Assembly (NCBI GenBank): GCA_021794835.1
Contig: JAJYQA010000029.1
Coordinates: 62,001 to 126,000, forward strand
Direction: 5' to 3'
DNA from: Actinomycetes bacterium
GTDB taxonomy: Bacteria > Actinomycetota > Aquicultoria > Aquicultorales > Aquicultoraceae
DNA: 64,000 nt
The notes beneath the pieces were generated by a model, which worked only from the letters and a program-made list of their open reading frames with translations, ran no database searches and was not told where the DNA came from. Position 1 is the first letter of the stretch. Each line of letters begins with the position of its first letter. Below are positions 16,863 to 25,691 of this stretch, piece after piece. The position numbers and the translations under genes were made by a program.

Positions 16863-17504
16863 TTATCGTGCGATTATAGCGCGCGAAATTACGCCTCCCA
16901 ACCAGGTCTTTCTCTTATAATCTAAATAACCGTCCCCAAATTCCTTAACCAAATCCTTCTCTTCAATTCTGGATACGATAAAAAGCATTAGGGCGATGAT
17001 TAGCGCATAGACCAGGGCGAGCATTGATGCGCTCCATATTGCAAGACCAAATGCGGCCATAGCTCCCCCAAGATAAATGGGATGACCGGTCGCCCTATAA
17101 GGTCCTGATGTAATAAGTTGACCGTCAGATGGTGGCGTAAATGTAGCTATTTTAAGTGTAAGGATCGCCCATATTATTAATATAGTCCCTGTAATAGCTA
17201 CGGCCAACCCTATCCAGGATAAAATCGTAGATAGCGGCTCATGCCTGTCGATCCGAACGAACACGATAAATGCCGCTATATTGCTTATAACGATGAAAAA
17301 GTGCGTGAAGACGAGAAGCGGTCTAAATATCTTGGCCACCTTGAAGTAGGAAGTATACTTCCAGCCGATAAATATATATGTAATCACCATGTAAAAACAT
17401 AAAAATACAAAGATTCGAATTATATCTGGATAGTTTGTCCTAATATTCATTAAGAACCAGCTTATGGTATGCATATTCGCAACCTTATTAAGCCATATAC
17501 CCAT
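16863..17504 (-). CDS. Isoprenylcysteine carboxyl methyltransferase-like membrane protein
   Basis: This 213-residue integral membrane protein has about five predicted membrane spans. The C-terminal half reads GQLITSGPYRATGHPIYLGG and ends with ...EEKDLVKEFGDGYLDYKRKT, the G-P-Y-x-x-x-R/G-H-P-x-Y and E-E-x-x-L...F-G...Y-x-x-Y signature of the ICMT/PEMT-like methyltransferase fold that uses S-adenosylmethionine at the membrane. The substrate cannot be told from sequence; bacterial relatives methylate lipids or small molecules. It stands alone and convergent with the array end. Confidence 0.75.
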   Translation of the reverse strand: MGIWLNKVANMHTISWFLMNIRTNYPDIIRIFVFLCFYMVITYIFIGWKYTSYFKVAKIFRPLLVFTHFFIVISNIAAFIVFVRIDRHEPLSTILSWIGLAVAITGTILIIWAILTLKIATFTPPSDGQLITSGPYRATGHPIYLGGAMAAFGLAIWSASMLALVYALIIALMLFIVSRIEEKDLVKEFGDGYLDYKRKTWLGGVISRAIIAR

Positions 17505-17690
17505 ATTCAGTGTAGTTGCTCTGTTTATGGAGCTTCCTTGGCTCGATGGGTCGGGCCACTACGCATCTATTTAAGGGTAACTACGGGATTATTTCTTTCT
17601 ACCATAGTGATTTTTATAAAAATCACTAGACGTTTTTGAGTAGCTGGGTATAGAGAAGTAAGAGTCCCGACACGAAAGGGAGTAACGGAT

Positions 17691-18218
17691 ATGATGCAGA
17701 ATCTGTCTGCCGATGAAGTTATCAGCAATTGGCTACCAGAGCCAAAGGAATTAGCAAGTCGCTTAATCGAGAAGTATGGCCAACCAAACGAAATGAGCAC
17801 TAATATGCTTGTCTGGTACAACAACGGGCCATGGAAGCGCACGGTTCTTCACAACGAAGAATTGCCGCATAATTCCCCAAAACCACACACCGATATGCTT
17901 GAGAACGTTATCGATTATCAAGTTCCACCCAAGAGAGCATCCGATCTTGATATGTTTGATGGCAGCGTAATCTTTGATCGCACCGCAGGGGAAATGTGGG
18001 CTCGTTGTGATAATGAAGCCATGAATATGCTGGCTCTTAACTTGGCAAATGACGTTATAACCGGTAAGCGCAGTGTTGAGGATGCCAGGATGGAGTATGG
18101 GAAGCAGGCAATGGCCCGCATGATGGGCCAGTCGGCACCATACACCGAAAGCTTGCAATTTATGGTGCCGCATGGCGGTACCGCAGACCCTGATCAACCA
18201 GTTGTGAAAGCCGCATAG
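17691..18218 (+). CDS. Conserved hypothetical protein
   Basis: I do not recognise this 175-residue soluble protein. It has no signal peptide or membrane span. Notable features are a central block QVPPKRASDLDMFDGSVIFD followed by RTAGEMWARCDNEAMN, and a helical SVEDARMEYGKQAMARMMGQ, which give the look of a small metabolic or regulatory protein. Two ATGs stand at 17691 and 17694; GAAAGGGAG precedes them. It is followed by a strong hairpin and is probably monocistronic. Confidence 0.6.
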   Translation: MMQNLSADEVISNWLPEPKELASRLIEKYGQPNEMSTNMLVWYNNGPWKRTVLHNEELPHNSPKPHTDMLENVIDYQVPPKRASDLDMFDGSVIFDRTAGEMWARCDNEAMNMLALNLANDVITGKRSVEDARMEYGKQAMARMMGQSAPYTESLQFMVPHGGTADPDQPVVKAA

Positions 18219-18251
18219 CGGGTCAAGTGAACATATCTCGTATCTAATAGA

Positions 18252-18288
18252 AAGGAGGTCTTGGCTGGGATATCGTCAAGACCTCCTT
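18252..18288 (+). terminator. Strong 12-bp hairpin
   Basis: AAGGAGGTCTTG, 13-base loop, CAAGACCTCCTT. The stem is perfect but no T-run follows, so it may be a terminator variant, mRNA-protecting stem or an operator. It separates the hypothetical gene at 17691 from the hydrolase gene. Confidence 0.55.
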
Positions 18289-18339
18289 AAAGATGATAAA
18301 GAAACAAGGATTTTCAAAACCTAAAAGAAGGCGAGAAAC

Positions 18340-19029
18340 ATGGAAGAGCCAAGGCCCGGAATCCCGCCGAAAGCCCCGCTTATCCGTGAGGTAAGAAGGG
18401 GACGAAAAGCTAACGGATACGAACCGGTTGTACTTGTAACCGGGCGTGGCGAGATCGCATATCGGTACTATCCCGTATCCGGAGCCTATATCGGCGCGAT
18501 CTGGGTGGGCGGTATCGGCGGAGACTGGGATACACCTGCTAAAAACCTCTACCCAAAGCTTTGCGAGCAGCTCATAAACAACGGCATTGCCTCTTTGAGA
18601 GTGCGCTTTAGATACCCAACAATTCTTGACGAGGCGGTTTACGATGTGATGGCCGGGATCGTCTTCCTGGAGATGGAGGGTATAGCCAAAGTGGCTCTTA
18701 TTGGACACTCTTTTGGCGGGGCTGTGGTAATACAAGCTGCCGCCCGCTCCAACGCAGTAAAAACTGTTGTGACCTTATCAACGCAAAGCCATGGGGCAGA
18801 TATTGTCTCAGGACTCTCGCCCAATTGCCCGATCCTATTTATCCATGGTGAAGAAGATGAGGTGGTACCCCCTGGTTCATCTAGTGCAGTCTACGGTATG
18901 GCACATGAGTTCAAGAAACTCATAATTTTGGAAGGTAACGGCCACAGCCTGAACGAGTCCGCAGATGAAGTCAGAGAACTTGTTTACGACTGGCTCGCCT
19001 CAAAACTTGAGCCTCCAAAGTCCAGCTAA
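18340..19029 (+). CDS. Alpha/beta hydrolase
   Basis: This 229-residue protein has the nucleophile elbow LIGHSFGGAVV (Ser near residue 123) and the late acidic and His positions of the catalytic triad in FIHGEEDEVVPPGSS and GNGHSLNESADEV, which is the alpha/beta hydrolase fold of dienelactone-hydrolase or esterase type. The N-terminus (GYEPVVLVTGRGEIAYRYYP) forms the early strands. No signal peptide is visible, so it is cytosolic. The substrate is unknown. Confidence 0.85.
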   Translation: MEEPRPGIPPKAPLIREVRRGRKANGYEPVVLVTGRGEIAYRYYPVSGAYIGAIWVGGIGGDWDTPAKNLYPKLCEQLINNGIASLRVRFRYPTILDEAVYDVMAGIVFLEMEGIAKVALIGHSFGGAVVIQAAARSNAVKTVVTLSTQSHGADIVSGLSPNCPILFIHGEEDEVVPPGSSSAVYGMAHEFKKLIILEGNGHSLNESADEVRELVYDWLASKLEPPKSS

Positions 19030-19124
19030 ATAAATTATTAGTTCTTCTCTATATCTCGCTACGGAGATAAGCAGCGAGGTTATCCACGAGACGCATGGGC
19101 TTGCAGCATAGTCTTACTAAAACA

Positions 19125-19156
19125 GCAGAAAGGGAAGCTTTAGCTCCCCTTTCTGC
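19125..19156. terminator. Bidirectional terminator hairpin
   Basis: GCAGAAAGGG...CCCCTTTCTGC with a short inner GAAGCTTTAGCT region, between the convergent hydrolase and the small membrane protein gene. Confidence 0.7.
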
Positions 19157-19179
19157 CTCTTACATGCTTACTTCCTAAC

Positions 19180-19365
19180 TTACGCCAGCCTGGCCAGGTG
19201 TATGACGACTGCTATCACCGTAAAGATAAGCAATATATTGATAACGCTTACGATGGTAGGTGTGAAGGCTAGTATGCCCAGCATCTGCAATACTGCCAGG
19301 ACGATGGCTACGAGGAGTACTGCATAGATAATAGTCCATAACGGAGCCTTTTCCCTCGCTGCCAT
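19180..19365 (-). CDS. Small hydrophobic membrane protein
   Basis: This 61-residue protein starts MAAREKAPLWTIIYAVLLVA and contains two hydrophobic stretches separated by GILAFTPTIVSVINIL. The start is set by AAAGGGGGTGGAG just upstream; the longer frame to 19458 lacks such a site. A closely similar protein is encoded at 62645-62830 (MAARPANTFWNILYIVLVIF...GVFAFTSAVASI), so these are paralogues. The function is unknown; two-span lipid-associated or stress membrane peptides are the general class. Confidence 0.7.
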   Translation of the reverse strand: MAAREKAPLWTIIYAVLLVAIVLAVLQMLGILAFTPTIVSVINILLIFTVIAVVIHLARLA

Positions 19366-19577
19366 TATCTCCACCCCCTTTACATTGTATATATACCCAA
19401 TATTTACCAGATACAAACCGCATAAGCCTTTTCTTGTATCCTTACCGATGGTGGACAAATTTTCGTAAGCGTAAAACTGTCAGTCGCCGGTAACGGCCAG
19501 AGCTAAATCCAATAATTACCAGCCTTTACCAGGTATGCTAAATATCTTTAACGTGAACAGCACAAATAAAATACTGG

Positions 19578-19607
19578 TTGACAAAAATATACCCCCTAGG
19601 GTATATT
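19578..19607 (+). promoter_or_regulatory. Promoter with embedded CsoR/CstR-like operator
   Basis: TTGACA (19578-19583), 18-base spacer, TATATT (19602-19607). The spacer and -10 hold the palindrome ATATACCCCCTAGGGTATAT (19587-19606). The ATACCC-n-GGGTAT pattern is characteristic of operators of the CsoR family, including persulfide-sensing CstR; placement between the boxes implies repression of the DUF302 gene. Confidence 0.75.
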
Positions 19608-19647
19608 AACGTTTAAAGTAGCTGATATATAAGGGGTTGATAAATAG

Positions 19648-20037
19648 ATGAATTTAGGGGATTTCGCCTACGTTGCCGACACTCAGAAAAGCTTTGATGA
19701 CGCTGTAGTATCAGTTCTAAGAGAAGTTGAGAAAAAGGGATGGGCGGTATTTAACGTTATCGATATCAGCGAGAGACTGGCGGCCAAAGGATTTAATCAA
19801 GGTCCCATTAAGTTGATCGAGATTTGCAACGGCAAGCATGCCAACAATTTCCTTAGCAAGGATAGATATATCTCCCTCTTTATGCCATGTAGGATTAATG
19901 TCATGGAAGAGGATGGAAAAGTCAAAATTGGCTCGATGAGACCGGCCGTTATGTCGCAGTTTTTTCCAAAGGTAGAGCAAGACGAGGCCGTGACGGTCGA
20001 GAGAGAGGTTGTTGAAATTATAGATAACTCTAAATAA
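19648..20037 (+). CDS. DUF302 domain protein
   Basis: This 129-residue protein matches the DUF302 pattern: KSFDDAVVSVLREVEKKGWA, then VIDISERLAAKGFNQGPIKL, EICNGKHANNFLS and LFMPCRINVMEEDGKVKI. DUF302 proteins are small cytosolic proteins often encoded beside thiol, sulfur or metal stress genes, consistent with the CsoR/CstR-like operator in its promoter. The two Cys residues in EICNG and MPCRI are typical family positions. The biochemical role is not established. A start at ATG 19648 follows AAGGGG. Confidence 0.85.
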   Translation: MNLGDFAYVADTQKSFDDAVVSVLREVEKKGWAVFNVIDISERLAAKGFNQGPIKLIEICNGKHANNFLSKDRYISLFMPCRINVMEEDGKVKIGSMRPAVMSQFFPKVEQDEAVTVEREVVEIIDNSK

Positions 20038-20051
20038 TCGGCTTCCCAGCA

Positions 20052-20732
20052 CTAACCTTGCCGCTCTTTAAGAGCGGCAAGGGCCTCCTTAGATATATCA
20101 CTAATCGCCCGCTCCTCAATTTCTCCGTTAATGTATAGTGGGATATAGTTTTTATCGCTAAGCAATCCTTCAAGAGTTTCCCTTACATCAAGGATCAGAC
20201 CCTCAAGCACTCTTACGTTTGCATCACCAATAGCTCCCAAAGCCCAAGCGGCATGCCCGCGTGTTGTTCTACGGGGGTTTCTCAGAAGACCCACAACGTG
20301 GAATACATAATCTCCAAACAAGTCGGGCCGTTTCTCACCAATTTGGCGGATAGACCAGAGAAGGCCGACCCAAAGTCTTGCATCTGATATTTTTGAGGCC
20401 ATCTTTGGGATAAAACCACTAAGTTTATACGGCTGGGCGGCAATTATCGCCCCAATGGCTTCTATCGAGCCCCAGCCGTTTCCGCCCGACTGGTCCTCTA
20501 AATTGGTGAATAGGCGACCGATGATCACCCGGGCCTTATCCTCGCTTAAGGCATCCGGATTTTCCGCTAGCTTTCCTAAAGCGTCGGCCGCCCTCCAATG
20601 CAATAGATTGTCCTCGCTATAAAGAAGAGAAATCAGGTGTTTGGTAACACTTCGGTCGTGCTTAGCTAGCTCAACCACTCCAGCAAAGTCTTTCTTGTTT
20701 AAAAGTTCTTTTATCTTATCTTTTATGGACAA
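20052..20732 (-). CDS. HEAT-repeat protein A
   Basis: This 226-residue soluble protein is made of HEAT-like helical repeats: SEDNLLHWRAADALGKLAEN, GWGSIEAIGAIIA and TRGHAAWALGAIGDANV are successive repeat units. It is a scaffold-type protein expected to bind protein partners; no catalytic motif is seen. It is a close paralogue of the next upstream gene (20833-21489), with which it shares the order MSIKxxxKELLxxKxF, LLHWRAA(D/E)ALG, RGHAAWALG and a C-terminal I-Y-x-x-G-E-x-(E/R)-E. The two genes are co-directional with a 100-base gap, the result of a tandem duplication. Confidence 0.8.
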   Translation of the reverse strand: MSIKDKIKELLNKKDFAGVVELAKHDRSVTKHLISLLYSEDNLLHWRAADALGKLAENPDALSEDKARVIIGRLFTNLEDQSGGNGWGSIEAIGAIIAAQPYKLSGFIPKMASKISDARLWVGLLWSIRQIGEKRPDLFGDYVFHVVGLLRNPRRTTRGHAAWALGAIGDANVRVLEGLILDVRETLEGLLSDKNYIPLYINGEIEERAISDISKEALAALKERQG

Positions 20733-20832
20733 AAGGTTTTCTCCTTACATATTTAATCTAACTGGTAATATAGGCCTGAGTCTTTAATTTACTATTTACG
20801 CACTGGGTAATCAATTTTTAATTAGTTGGCGG

Positions 20833-21489
20833 TTAAGGTGTTTTTCTTAGTTCGGCTATGGACTGTTTAGCAAGCTCACCAACTGTAGTTTCACGCAATT
20901 CCCCATCCTCGTATATAAAAAGTGGGCTTTTGTCGTCCTCGATCTTTTTAAGTTCATCTACTATGGTTTCATCACGGGTTACGCCAAGCGCCCAGGCAGC
21001 ATGCCCACGAAAGGTCGGGTCCGGGTCTTTCAAAAGGTTGATTAGCTTTGGTATGGAATCCCAGACCAAGTCAGGCCTCTTCTCAGCGATTTTTCGTGCA
21101 GACCAGAGAACGCCTCGGCGAAGGGTCGGGTCATCTATAAAAGACAAAACGATACGGCCGAAATCCGGGAAATTATTTGGACTTGCCGACGCAACCGCGC
21201 CGAGTGCCTCGGTTGCGGGAAAGGCCGTAGCGCCTGATTCCTCGGCTAACGACCAGACCAGACGGCGGGGTATATTGCGCCCTCCTTCGGTTGCCAAGCC
21301 CTTTTGTCCCGCCTGGTGGGCCGCAATTGTGCCCAATGCCTCAGCCGCCCGCCAGTGCAAAAGGTCGTCGGTTGAATATAGAAAAAAGAACAAATATCTG
21401 ACAACGCCCCTTTCGCTTTCAGCGAGCCTGGCTATCCTGACAAATTTTTTTTCGTCTAGAAGTTCCTTTACTCTATTTTTAATCGACAT
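20833..21489 (-). CDS. HEAT-repeat protein B
   Basis: This 218-residue protein is the tandem paralogue of the gene at 20052-20732. HEAT repeats are visible as STDDLLHWRAAEALGTIAAH, AFPATEALGAVASAS, LRRGVLWSARKIAEKRPDLV and TFRGHAAWALGVTRDETIVD. It probably heads the two-gene unit. The repeat organisation resembles the HEAT/DVU0298-like proteins of anaerobes, whose function is unknown; partner binding is inferred only from the fold. Confidence 0.8.
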   Translation of the reverse strand: MSIKNRVKELLDEKKFVRIARLAESERGVVRYLFFFLYSTDDLLHWRAAEALGTIAAHQAGQKGLATEGGRNIPRRLVWSLAEESGATAFPATEALGAVASASPNNFPDFGRIVLSFIDDPTLRRGVLWSARKIAEKRPDLVWDSIPKLINLLKDPDPTFRGHAAWALGVTRDETIVDELKKIEDDKSPLFIYEDGELRETTVGELAKQSIAELRKTP

Positions 21490-21700
21490 GGCAATATTAC
21501 TTTAAACTATCCACACAACTTAGGCAATTGAACCGCAACTTTTAGCAGAGTGTTTATGAAGTTTAGAATAGTAAACGTTTTAGCCAACTTTTCGTAATTT
21601 AGGGCTGTACAATATAACAGGAACTTAAACAAGCAAAGGATACAAGCGTAAACCAATGCGCTCACGGGCGCGTTTTAATCTTTTAATGGGAGAAAACTGT

Positions 21701-23179
21701 ATGAATAGCAAATTATTAAAAAGAAGGGCGATAGTTATTACTGTCATTCCTGTCTTGATCGTCGGGGCTCTGGTATACCGGGCCCTAGGTTCAAACAGCA
21801 AACCTACCTATAATACGGCGAAGGTTGAGAGGGGCATGATAGTTGCATCGGTTTCAGCCTCCGGGCAGATAACTCCTACCAATAATGTGGGTGTTACAAC
21901 CCAAGCAACTGGAATCGTAAAAAAAATCTATGTTAAAGAGGGAGATACCGTAAAAGCGGGGGATAAGCTTTTTGAAATTGATCTTGACCAGAATGGACAA
22001 CTTGCTAAAGCCAAGGCGTGGGCGGCATATTTAAGTGCAAAAAGTGAACTTGATGCCGCCCAGCAAAATAAAATCTCTTCAAACAAGAGCATAAAACAGG
22101 CCAACATTGATCTTACTACGGCCCAGCAAAACAAGCTTTCCTTGCAGCAGGCATTAGAACAAGCTCAGGCTGATTTGGCTGGCGCTCAAAATGCGTTTAA
22201 CGCGGTGCAAAACAATCCTCCCGATGATTTAGACCGGCAGCAAAAGGCACTCGCACTTCAAGCAGCGCAAGATGCCGTAACTCTTGCCCAGCAGAAATAT
22301 AACAGTGCCGATGCGGCGATTGATAATGCTGAACTTGGCGTAACTATGGCAAATCAGGCATATAGCGGCACGGGAGATGCAATTGAAAAAGCGCAGGCAG
22401 ATGTTAATTCCGCATGGCTATCCTACCAGGCCACACTGCCGACGGTAGTTGCCCCAGTTGATGGCAAGGTGGGTAACCTTACGCTAACGGTCGGCATGGC
22501 CATAACGGGCTCGTCTGCCAAAGATAGTGTTTCAATCTCCAACAGTTCGAACTCAGGTTCCCCATCAAATGTTTCCACAAGCGGTGACAACGGTAGCTCA
22601 GGTACGTCATCTTCCGGACAGGCGGTGGCGACAATTGTGAGCAATAGCAATCCTATTGCGACCTTTAATCTTTCCGAAATTGACGTGGTCAAGGTAAGAC
22701 CTGGACAAAGGGCGACGATTACACTTGATGCATTTCCCGGTAAAACTTTTACTGGCAAGGTTCTAAGCGTCGATAGAAACGGTGTGACGTCTTCTGGAGT
22801 GACAACTTACCCGGTGACAATACAATTCGATACTTCTCCTGATGATATTTTGCCTAACATGGCGGCTAACGTGAGCATTATTACTGATACCAAAGATAAC
22901 GTATTGCTCATCCCGTCCGGCGTAGCGCAGACGGTTGGCAATCAGACGGTAGTTAAGATATTGAAAAATGGTCAAATTCAGCAGGTACCGGTCGAGCTTG
23001 GGCTCTCGTCTGATACTCAAGTCGAGGTTGTCTCTGGGTTGTCTAAGGGTGACACAATCGTCTTAGGCACAGTGTCTGGCAGCCAACAAGGTAGCGGATC
23101 GTCTCCATTTAGCGGCAACCGGGGATTTGGCAGAGGCGCTATGCGTATAGGCAGCTTTGGCAAGCTTGGCAAGCGTTAA
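21701..23179 (+). CDS. Membrane-fusion (MacA/HlyD-like) adaptor protein
   Basis: This protein of about 492 residues has one N-terminal membrane segment (IVITVIPVLIVGALVYRALG), a biotinyl-lipoyl-like half (ATGIVKKIYVKEGDTVKAGD) repeated after a long coiled coil rich in Gln and Ala (about residues 95-250), then beta-barrel and membrane-proximal domains (RPGQRATITLDAFPGKTFTG). A Ser/Gly/Asn-rich linker splits the second lipoyl half. It would bridge the MacB-type ABC transporter encoded next to the cell envelope. ATG 21701 is chosen for the upstream GGGAGA; ATG 21656 is less likely. It is the first gene of a MacAB-like operon. Confidence 0.88.
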   Translation: MNSKLLKRRAIVITVIPVLIVGALVYRALGSNSKPTYNTAKVERGMIVASVSASGQITPTNNVGVTTQATGIVKKIYVKEGDTVKAGDKLFEIDLDQNGQLAKAKAWAAYLSAKSELDAAQQNKISSNKSIKQANIDLTTAQQNKLSLQQALEQAQADLAGAQNAFNAVQNNPPDDLDRQQKALALQAAQDAVTLAQQKYNSADAAIDNAELGVTMANQAYSGTGDAIEKAQADVNSAWLSYQATLPTVVAPVDGKVGNLTLTVGMAITGSSAKDSVSISNSSNSGSPSNVSTSGDNGSSGTSSSGQAVATIVSNSNPIATFNLSEIDVVKVRPGQRATITLDAFPGKTFTGKVLSVDRNGVTSSGVTTYPVTIQFDTSPDDILPNMAANVSIITDTKDNVLLIPSGVAQTVGNQTVVKILKNGQIQQVPVELGLSSDTQVEVVSGLSKGDTIVLGTVSGSQQGSGSSPFSGNRGFGRGAMRIGSFGKLGKR

Positions 23180-23211
23180 AATTGTGTATCCAGCTCAAGG
23201 GGTTACTAATT

Positions 23212-23919
23212 ATGATTAAGGCCGATAATCTTTCCAAAATATATAGCAACGGCTCTGTAGAAACAGTTGCGCTTTCCAATATATCCTTCGAGGTTGAAGA
23301 GGGCGAATTTGTGGCAATCATGGGACCGTCTGGAAGCGGCAAGTCAACGCTAATGCATATCATCGGAGCTCTCGACACTCCTACATCTGGGGCGTATGTC
23401 CTGGATGGTAAAGAAGTTGGGAAACTCTCAGATGATGAATTAGCCGGTATCAGGAACAAAAAAATTGGCTTTGTTTTTCAGGCTTATAATCTTCTTCCGC
23501 GAACAACGGCCTTAAAGAATGTAATGCTGCCAATGGTTTACGCGGGAATCCCAAAAGAAGAGCGAGTCGAGCGAGCCAAAAAGCTTCTGGAAATGGTCGG
23601 TCTTGGGAACCGCATAACCCATACTTCAAACCAGCTCTCAGGTGGTCAGCAGCAGCGTGTGGCGATAGCCCGCTCGCTTGCCATGAGCCCGGCAATTATC
23701 CTGGCAGATGAGCCGACTGGAAATCTCGCAACTGTCCAGGGAGAGGAAATTATGGCCATCTTCCAGGAGTTAGGCGAGCAGAGGCATACGGTTGTGGTAA
23801 TCACTCATGAGCCGAACATCGCCGAACACGCGCAAAGAATCATCTACCTTCAAGACGGCGCGATTATTGAAGATAGCACTAACCACGGGCGCCGCCGGGC
23901 AAAAAGAGGGGGAGAGTAA
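23212..23919 (+). CDS. ABC transporter ATPase, MacB/LolD type
   Basis: This 235-residue ATPase has Walker A GPSGSGKST, Q-loop VFQAYNLLPR, signature LSGGQQQRVAIARSLA and Walker B IILADEPTGNL, followed by the H-loop VITHEP. After the Walker B the usual L-D-x-x-x-G D-loop reads L-A-T-V-Q-G, so the D-loop Asp is replaced by Ala, an uncommon change that may alter subunit coupling. It powers the permease encoded five bases downstream. ATG 23212 is preferred to the in-frame start at 23182 because AAGGGG precedes it. Confidence 0.93.
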   Translation: MIKADNLSKIYSNGSVETVALSNISFEVEEGEFVAIMGPSGSGKSTLMHIIGALDTPTSGAYVLDGKEVGKLSDDELAGIRNKKIGFVFQAYNLLPRTTALKNVMLPMVYAGIPKEERVERAKKLLEMVGLGNRITHTSNQLSGGQQQRVAIARSLAMSPAIILADEPTGNLATVQGEEIMAIFQELGEQRHTVVVITHEPNIAEHAQRIIYLQDGAIIEDSTNHGRRRAKRGGE

Positions 23920-23924
23920 GGCTC

Positions 23925-25148
23925 ATGGAGCTTTCTGAGGTTATGGCAACCGCCTTTGAGGCGCTAACGCTAAATAAAATGCGGACTGTTCTTGCAACGC
24001 TGGGAATTGTTATCGGCATTGGTGCGGTCATCGCACTGGTTTCCCTGGGTCAAGCAAGCCAGCTGGCAGTGCAATCGCAGATACAGTCGCTTGGGTCAAA
24101 CTTGCTTACCGTAATACCGGGCGCTCAGACGAGCGGGGGTGTGCGTGGTGCAGAGGGCGGTGCAGCAAGTCTAACGCTTGACGATGCCAAAGCAATCATG
24201 ACCTCTCCGCAGGTTACAACCGTGGCGAATGTTTCGCCGGAGCTTTCCCGTCGGGCACAGGTCGTTGCCGGTGGGAACAATACCAATACCCAGGTGCTTG
24301 GCTCAACGCCGGCTTATACGATGGTGCGAGAACTTTCAATAGCTTCGGGCAGGTTTATCACCCAGCAAGATGTCGATGGCATGGATAAGGTTGCCGTCCT
24401 GGGCCCGCAGGTTGTAAGTGACCTCTTTGGTGACGGTGCGAACCCAATTGGCCAGTCGGTAAGAATTAAAGGGATGTCTTTTAGGGTTGTTGGCGTGACC
24501 GAATCTAAAGGTGGGAGCGGTTTTATGAACCGGGACGACATCGTCTTCGTGCCGCTGTCCACGGCGCAGAAACTCCTTTTCGGAGTAAATTATCTTAGCT
24601 CAATCTCGATAGCCGCAAAAAGTGAGCAAGCGATGGACCAGGCAAGAAACGAAGTTGGTTATCTCCTTCTAGCTCGCCATAAATTATCAGACCCTACGCA
24701 AGCCGACTTTACGATATTTTCCCAGGAAGATATCCTTGGCGCCGCCTCGCAGGTGACGGGCACCTTTACTACGCTTCTCTCCGGTATCGCCATGATATCT
24801 CTTCTGGTCGGGGGTATCGGCATTATGAACATTATGCTGGTGACCGTAATCGAGCGTACGCGTGAGATCGGGCTTCGCAAGTCTTTGGGTGCCAGAAAAA
24901 GGGATATTATCACCCAGTTTTTAGCCGAGTCGATCATACTTACGGTCGTTGGCGGGGTTCTCGGAATGGTTTTAGGAATAATGCTCTCATACGTCGTATC
25001 TATACTTATCGGCCTGCCGTTTACGCTTTCTTTGACGTCTGTATTTTTGGCGATTGGTGTCTCGGGCGGTATCGGCATCATTTTCGGTCTATATCCAGCG
25101 CAGAAGGCGGCTAAGTTATCGCCAATAGAGGCGCTGCGTTTTGAATAA
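23925..25148 (+). CDS. ABC transporter permease, MacB/FtsX type
   Basis: This 407-residue permease has an N-terminal membrane helix (MRTVLATLGIVIGIGAVIALV), a periplasmic MacB-like core domain and three C-terminal helices with the FtsX signature GGIGIMNIMLVTVIERTREIGLRKSLGAR and AESIILTVVGGVLGMVLG. It forms a mechanotransmission-type exporter with the ATPase and adaptor just upstream, probably exporting peptides, antibiotics or lipids. The ATG follows AGGGGGAG. Confidence 0.93.
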   Translation: MELSEVMATAFEALTLNKMRTVLATLGIVIGIGAVIALVSLGQASQLAVQSQIQSLGSNLLTVIPGAQTSGGVRGAEGGAASLTLDDAKAIMTSPQVTTVANVSPELSRRAQVVAGGNNTNTQVLGSTPAYTMVRELSIASGRFITQQDVDGMDKVAVLGPQVVSDLFGDGANPIGQSVRIKGMSFRVVGVTESKGGSGFMNRDDIVFVPLSTAQKLLFGVNYLSSISIAAKSEQAMDQARNEVGYLLLARHKLSDPTQADFTIFSQEDILGAASQVTGTFTTLLSGIAMISLLVGGIGIMNIMLVTVIERTREIGLRKSLGARKRDIITQFLAESIILTVVGGVLGMVLGIMLSYVVSILIGLPFTLSLTSVFLAIGVSGGIGIIFGLYPAQKAAKLSPIEALRFE

Positions 25149-25191
25149 ACATAGCCTTTGTAAGTGATTTTAATTGGAGGTGGACTTTAGA

Positions 25192-25662
25192 GTGGGTACG
25201 AGAAATTTCGTCGCAGCAATTATTGCGACCGCTATAGTGTTTGGCGGAGGCGGTTTCTACGGAGGTATGGCATACCAGAAATCGCAGGCTCCGGCACTTG
25301 GCGGCAATGGCCAGCTTTCCGGAATGGTGGGACGTGCTGCGGGTACTGGAGGCCGGAGCCGCTCCGGTAGAGGCAATAATGGTTACCGCAGGTTATTTGG
25401 CGAGGGTGCAAAGCCGGTAACTGGCAAGATAATTAGCCAGGATAACAAAAGCATAACCATCCAACTGCATGATGGTAGCACGAGAATCATCATGCTTTCG
25501 GATAAAACACAGATCAGCAAAGCTACAACCGGCAACAAAGATGATTTGAAGATAGGCACGCGAGCATTTGTTGTAGGTACAGAGAACTCCGATGGTAGTA
25601 TTTCCGCAGATATGGTTTCAATTGGCGGAAGGTATGCGGGACTCAGAAGCAATAATAACTAG
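25192..25662 (+). CDS. Exported protein with DUF5666-like domain
   Basis: This protein of about 156 residues has a signal-anchor (FVAAIIATAIVFGGGGFYGG), a Gly/Arg/Ser-rich linker and a C-terminal beta domain (VTGKIISQDNKSITIQLHDG, then SDKTQISKATTG and IGTRAFVVGTENSDGSI), the pattern of DUF5666-type OB-like domains. GTG 25192 is chosen because GGAGG lies 11 bases upstream. It is the fourth gene of the MacAB-like operon, so it may work in the envelope with the exporter. Confidence 0.7.
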   Translation: MGTRNFVAAIIATAIVFGGGGFYGGMAYQKSQAPALGGNGQLSGMVGRAAGTGGRSRSGRGNNGYRRLFGEGAKPVTGKIISQDNKSITIQLHDGSTRIIMLSDKTQISKATTGNKDDLKIGTRAFVVGTENSDGSISADMVSIGGRYAGLRSNNN

Positions 25663-25691
25663 CAACTTTTACAATTGCCTCACTGTACTAT

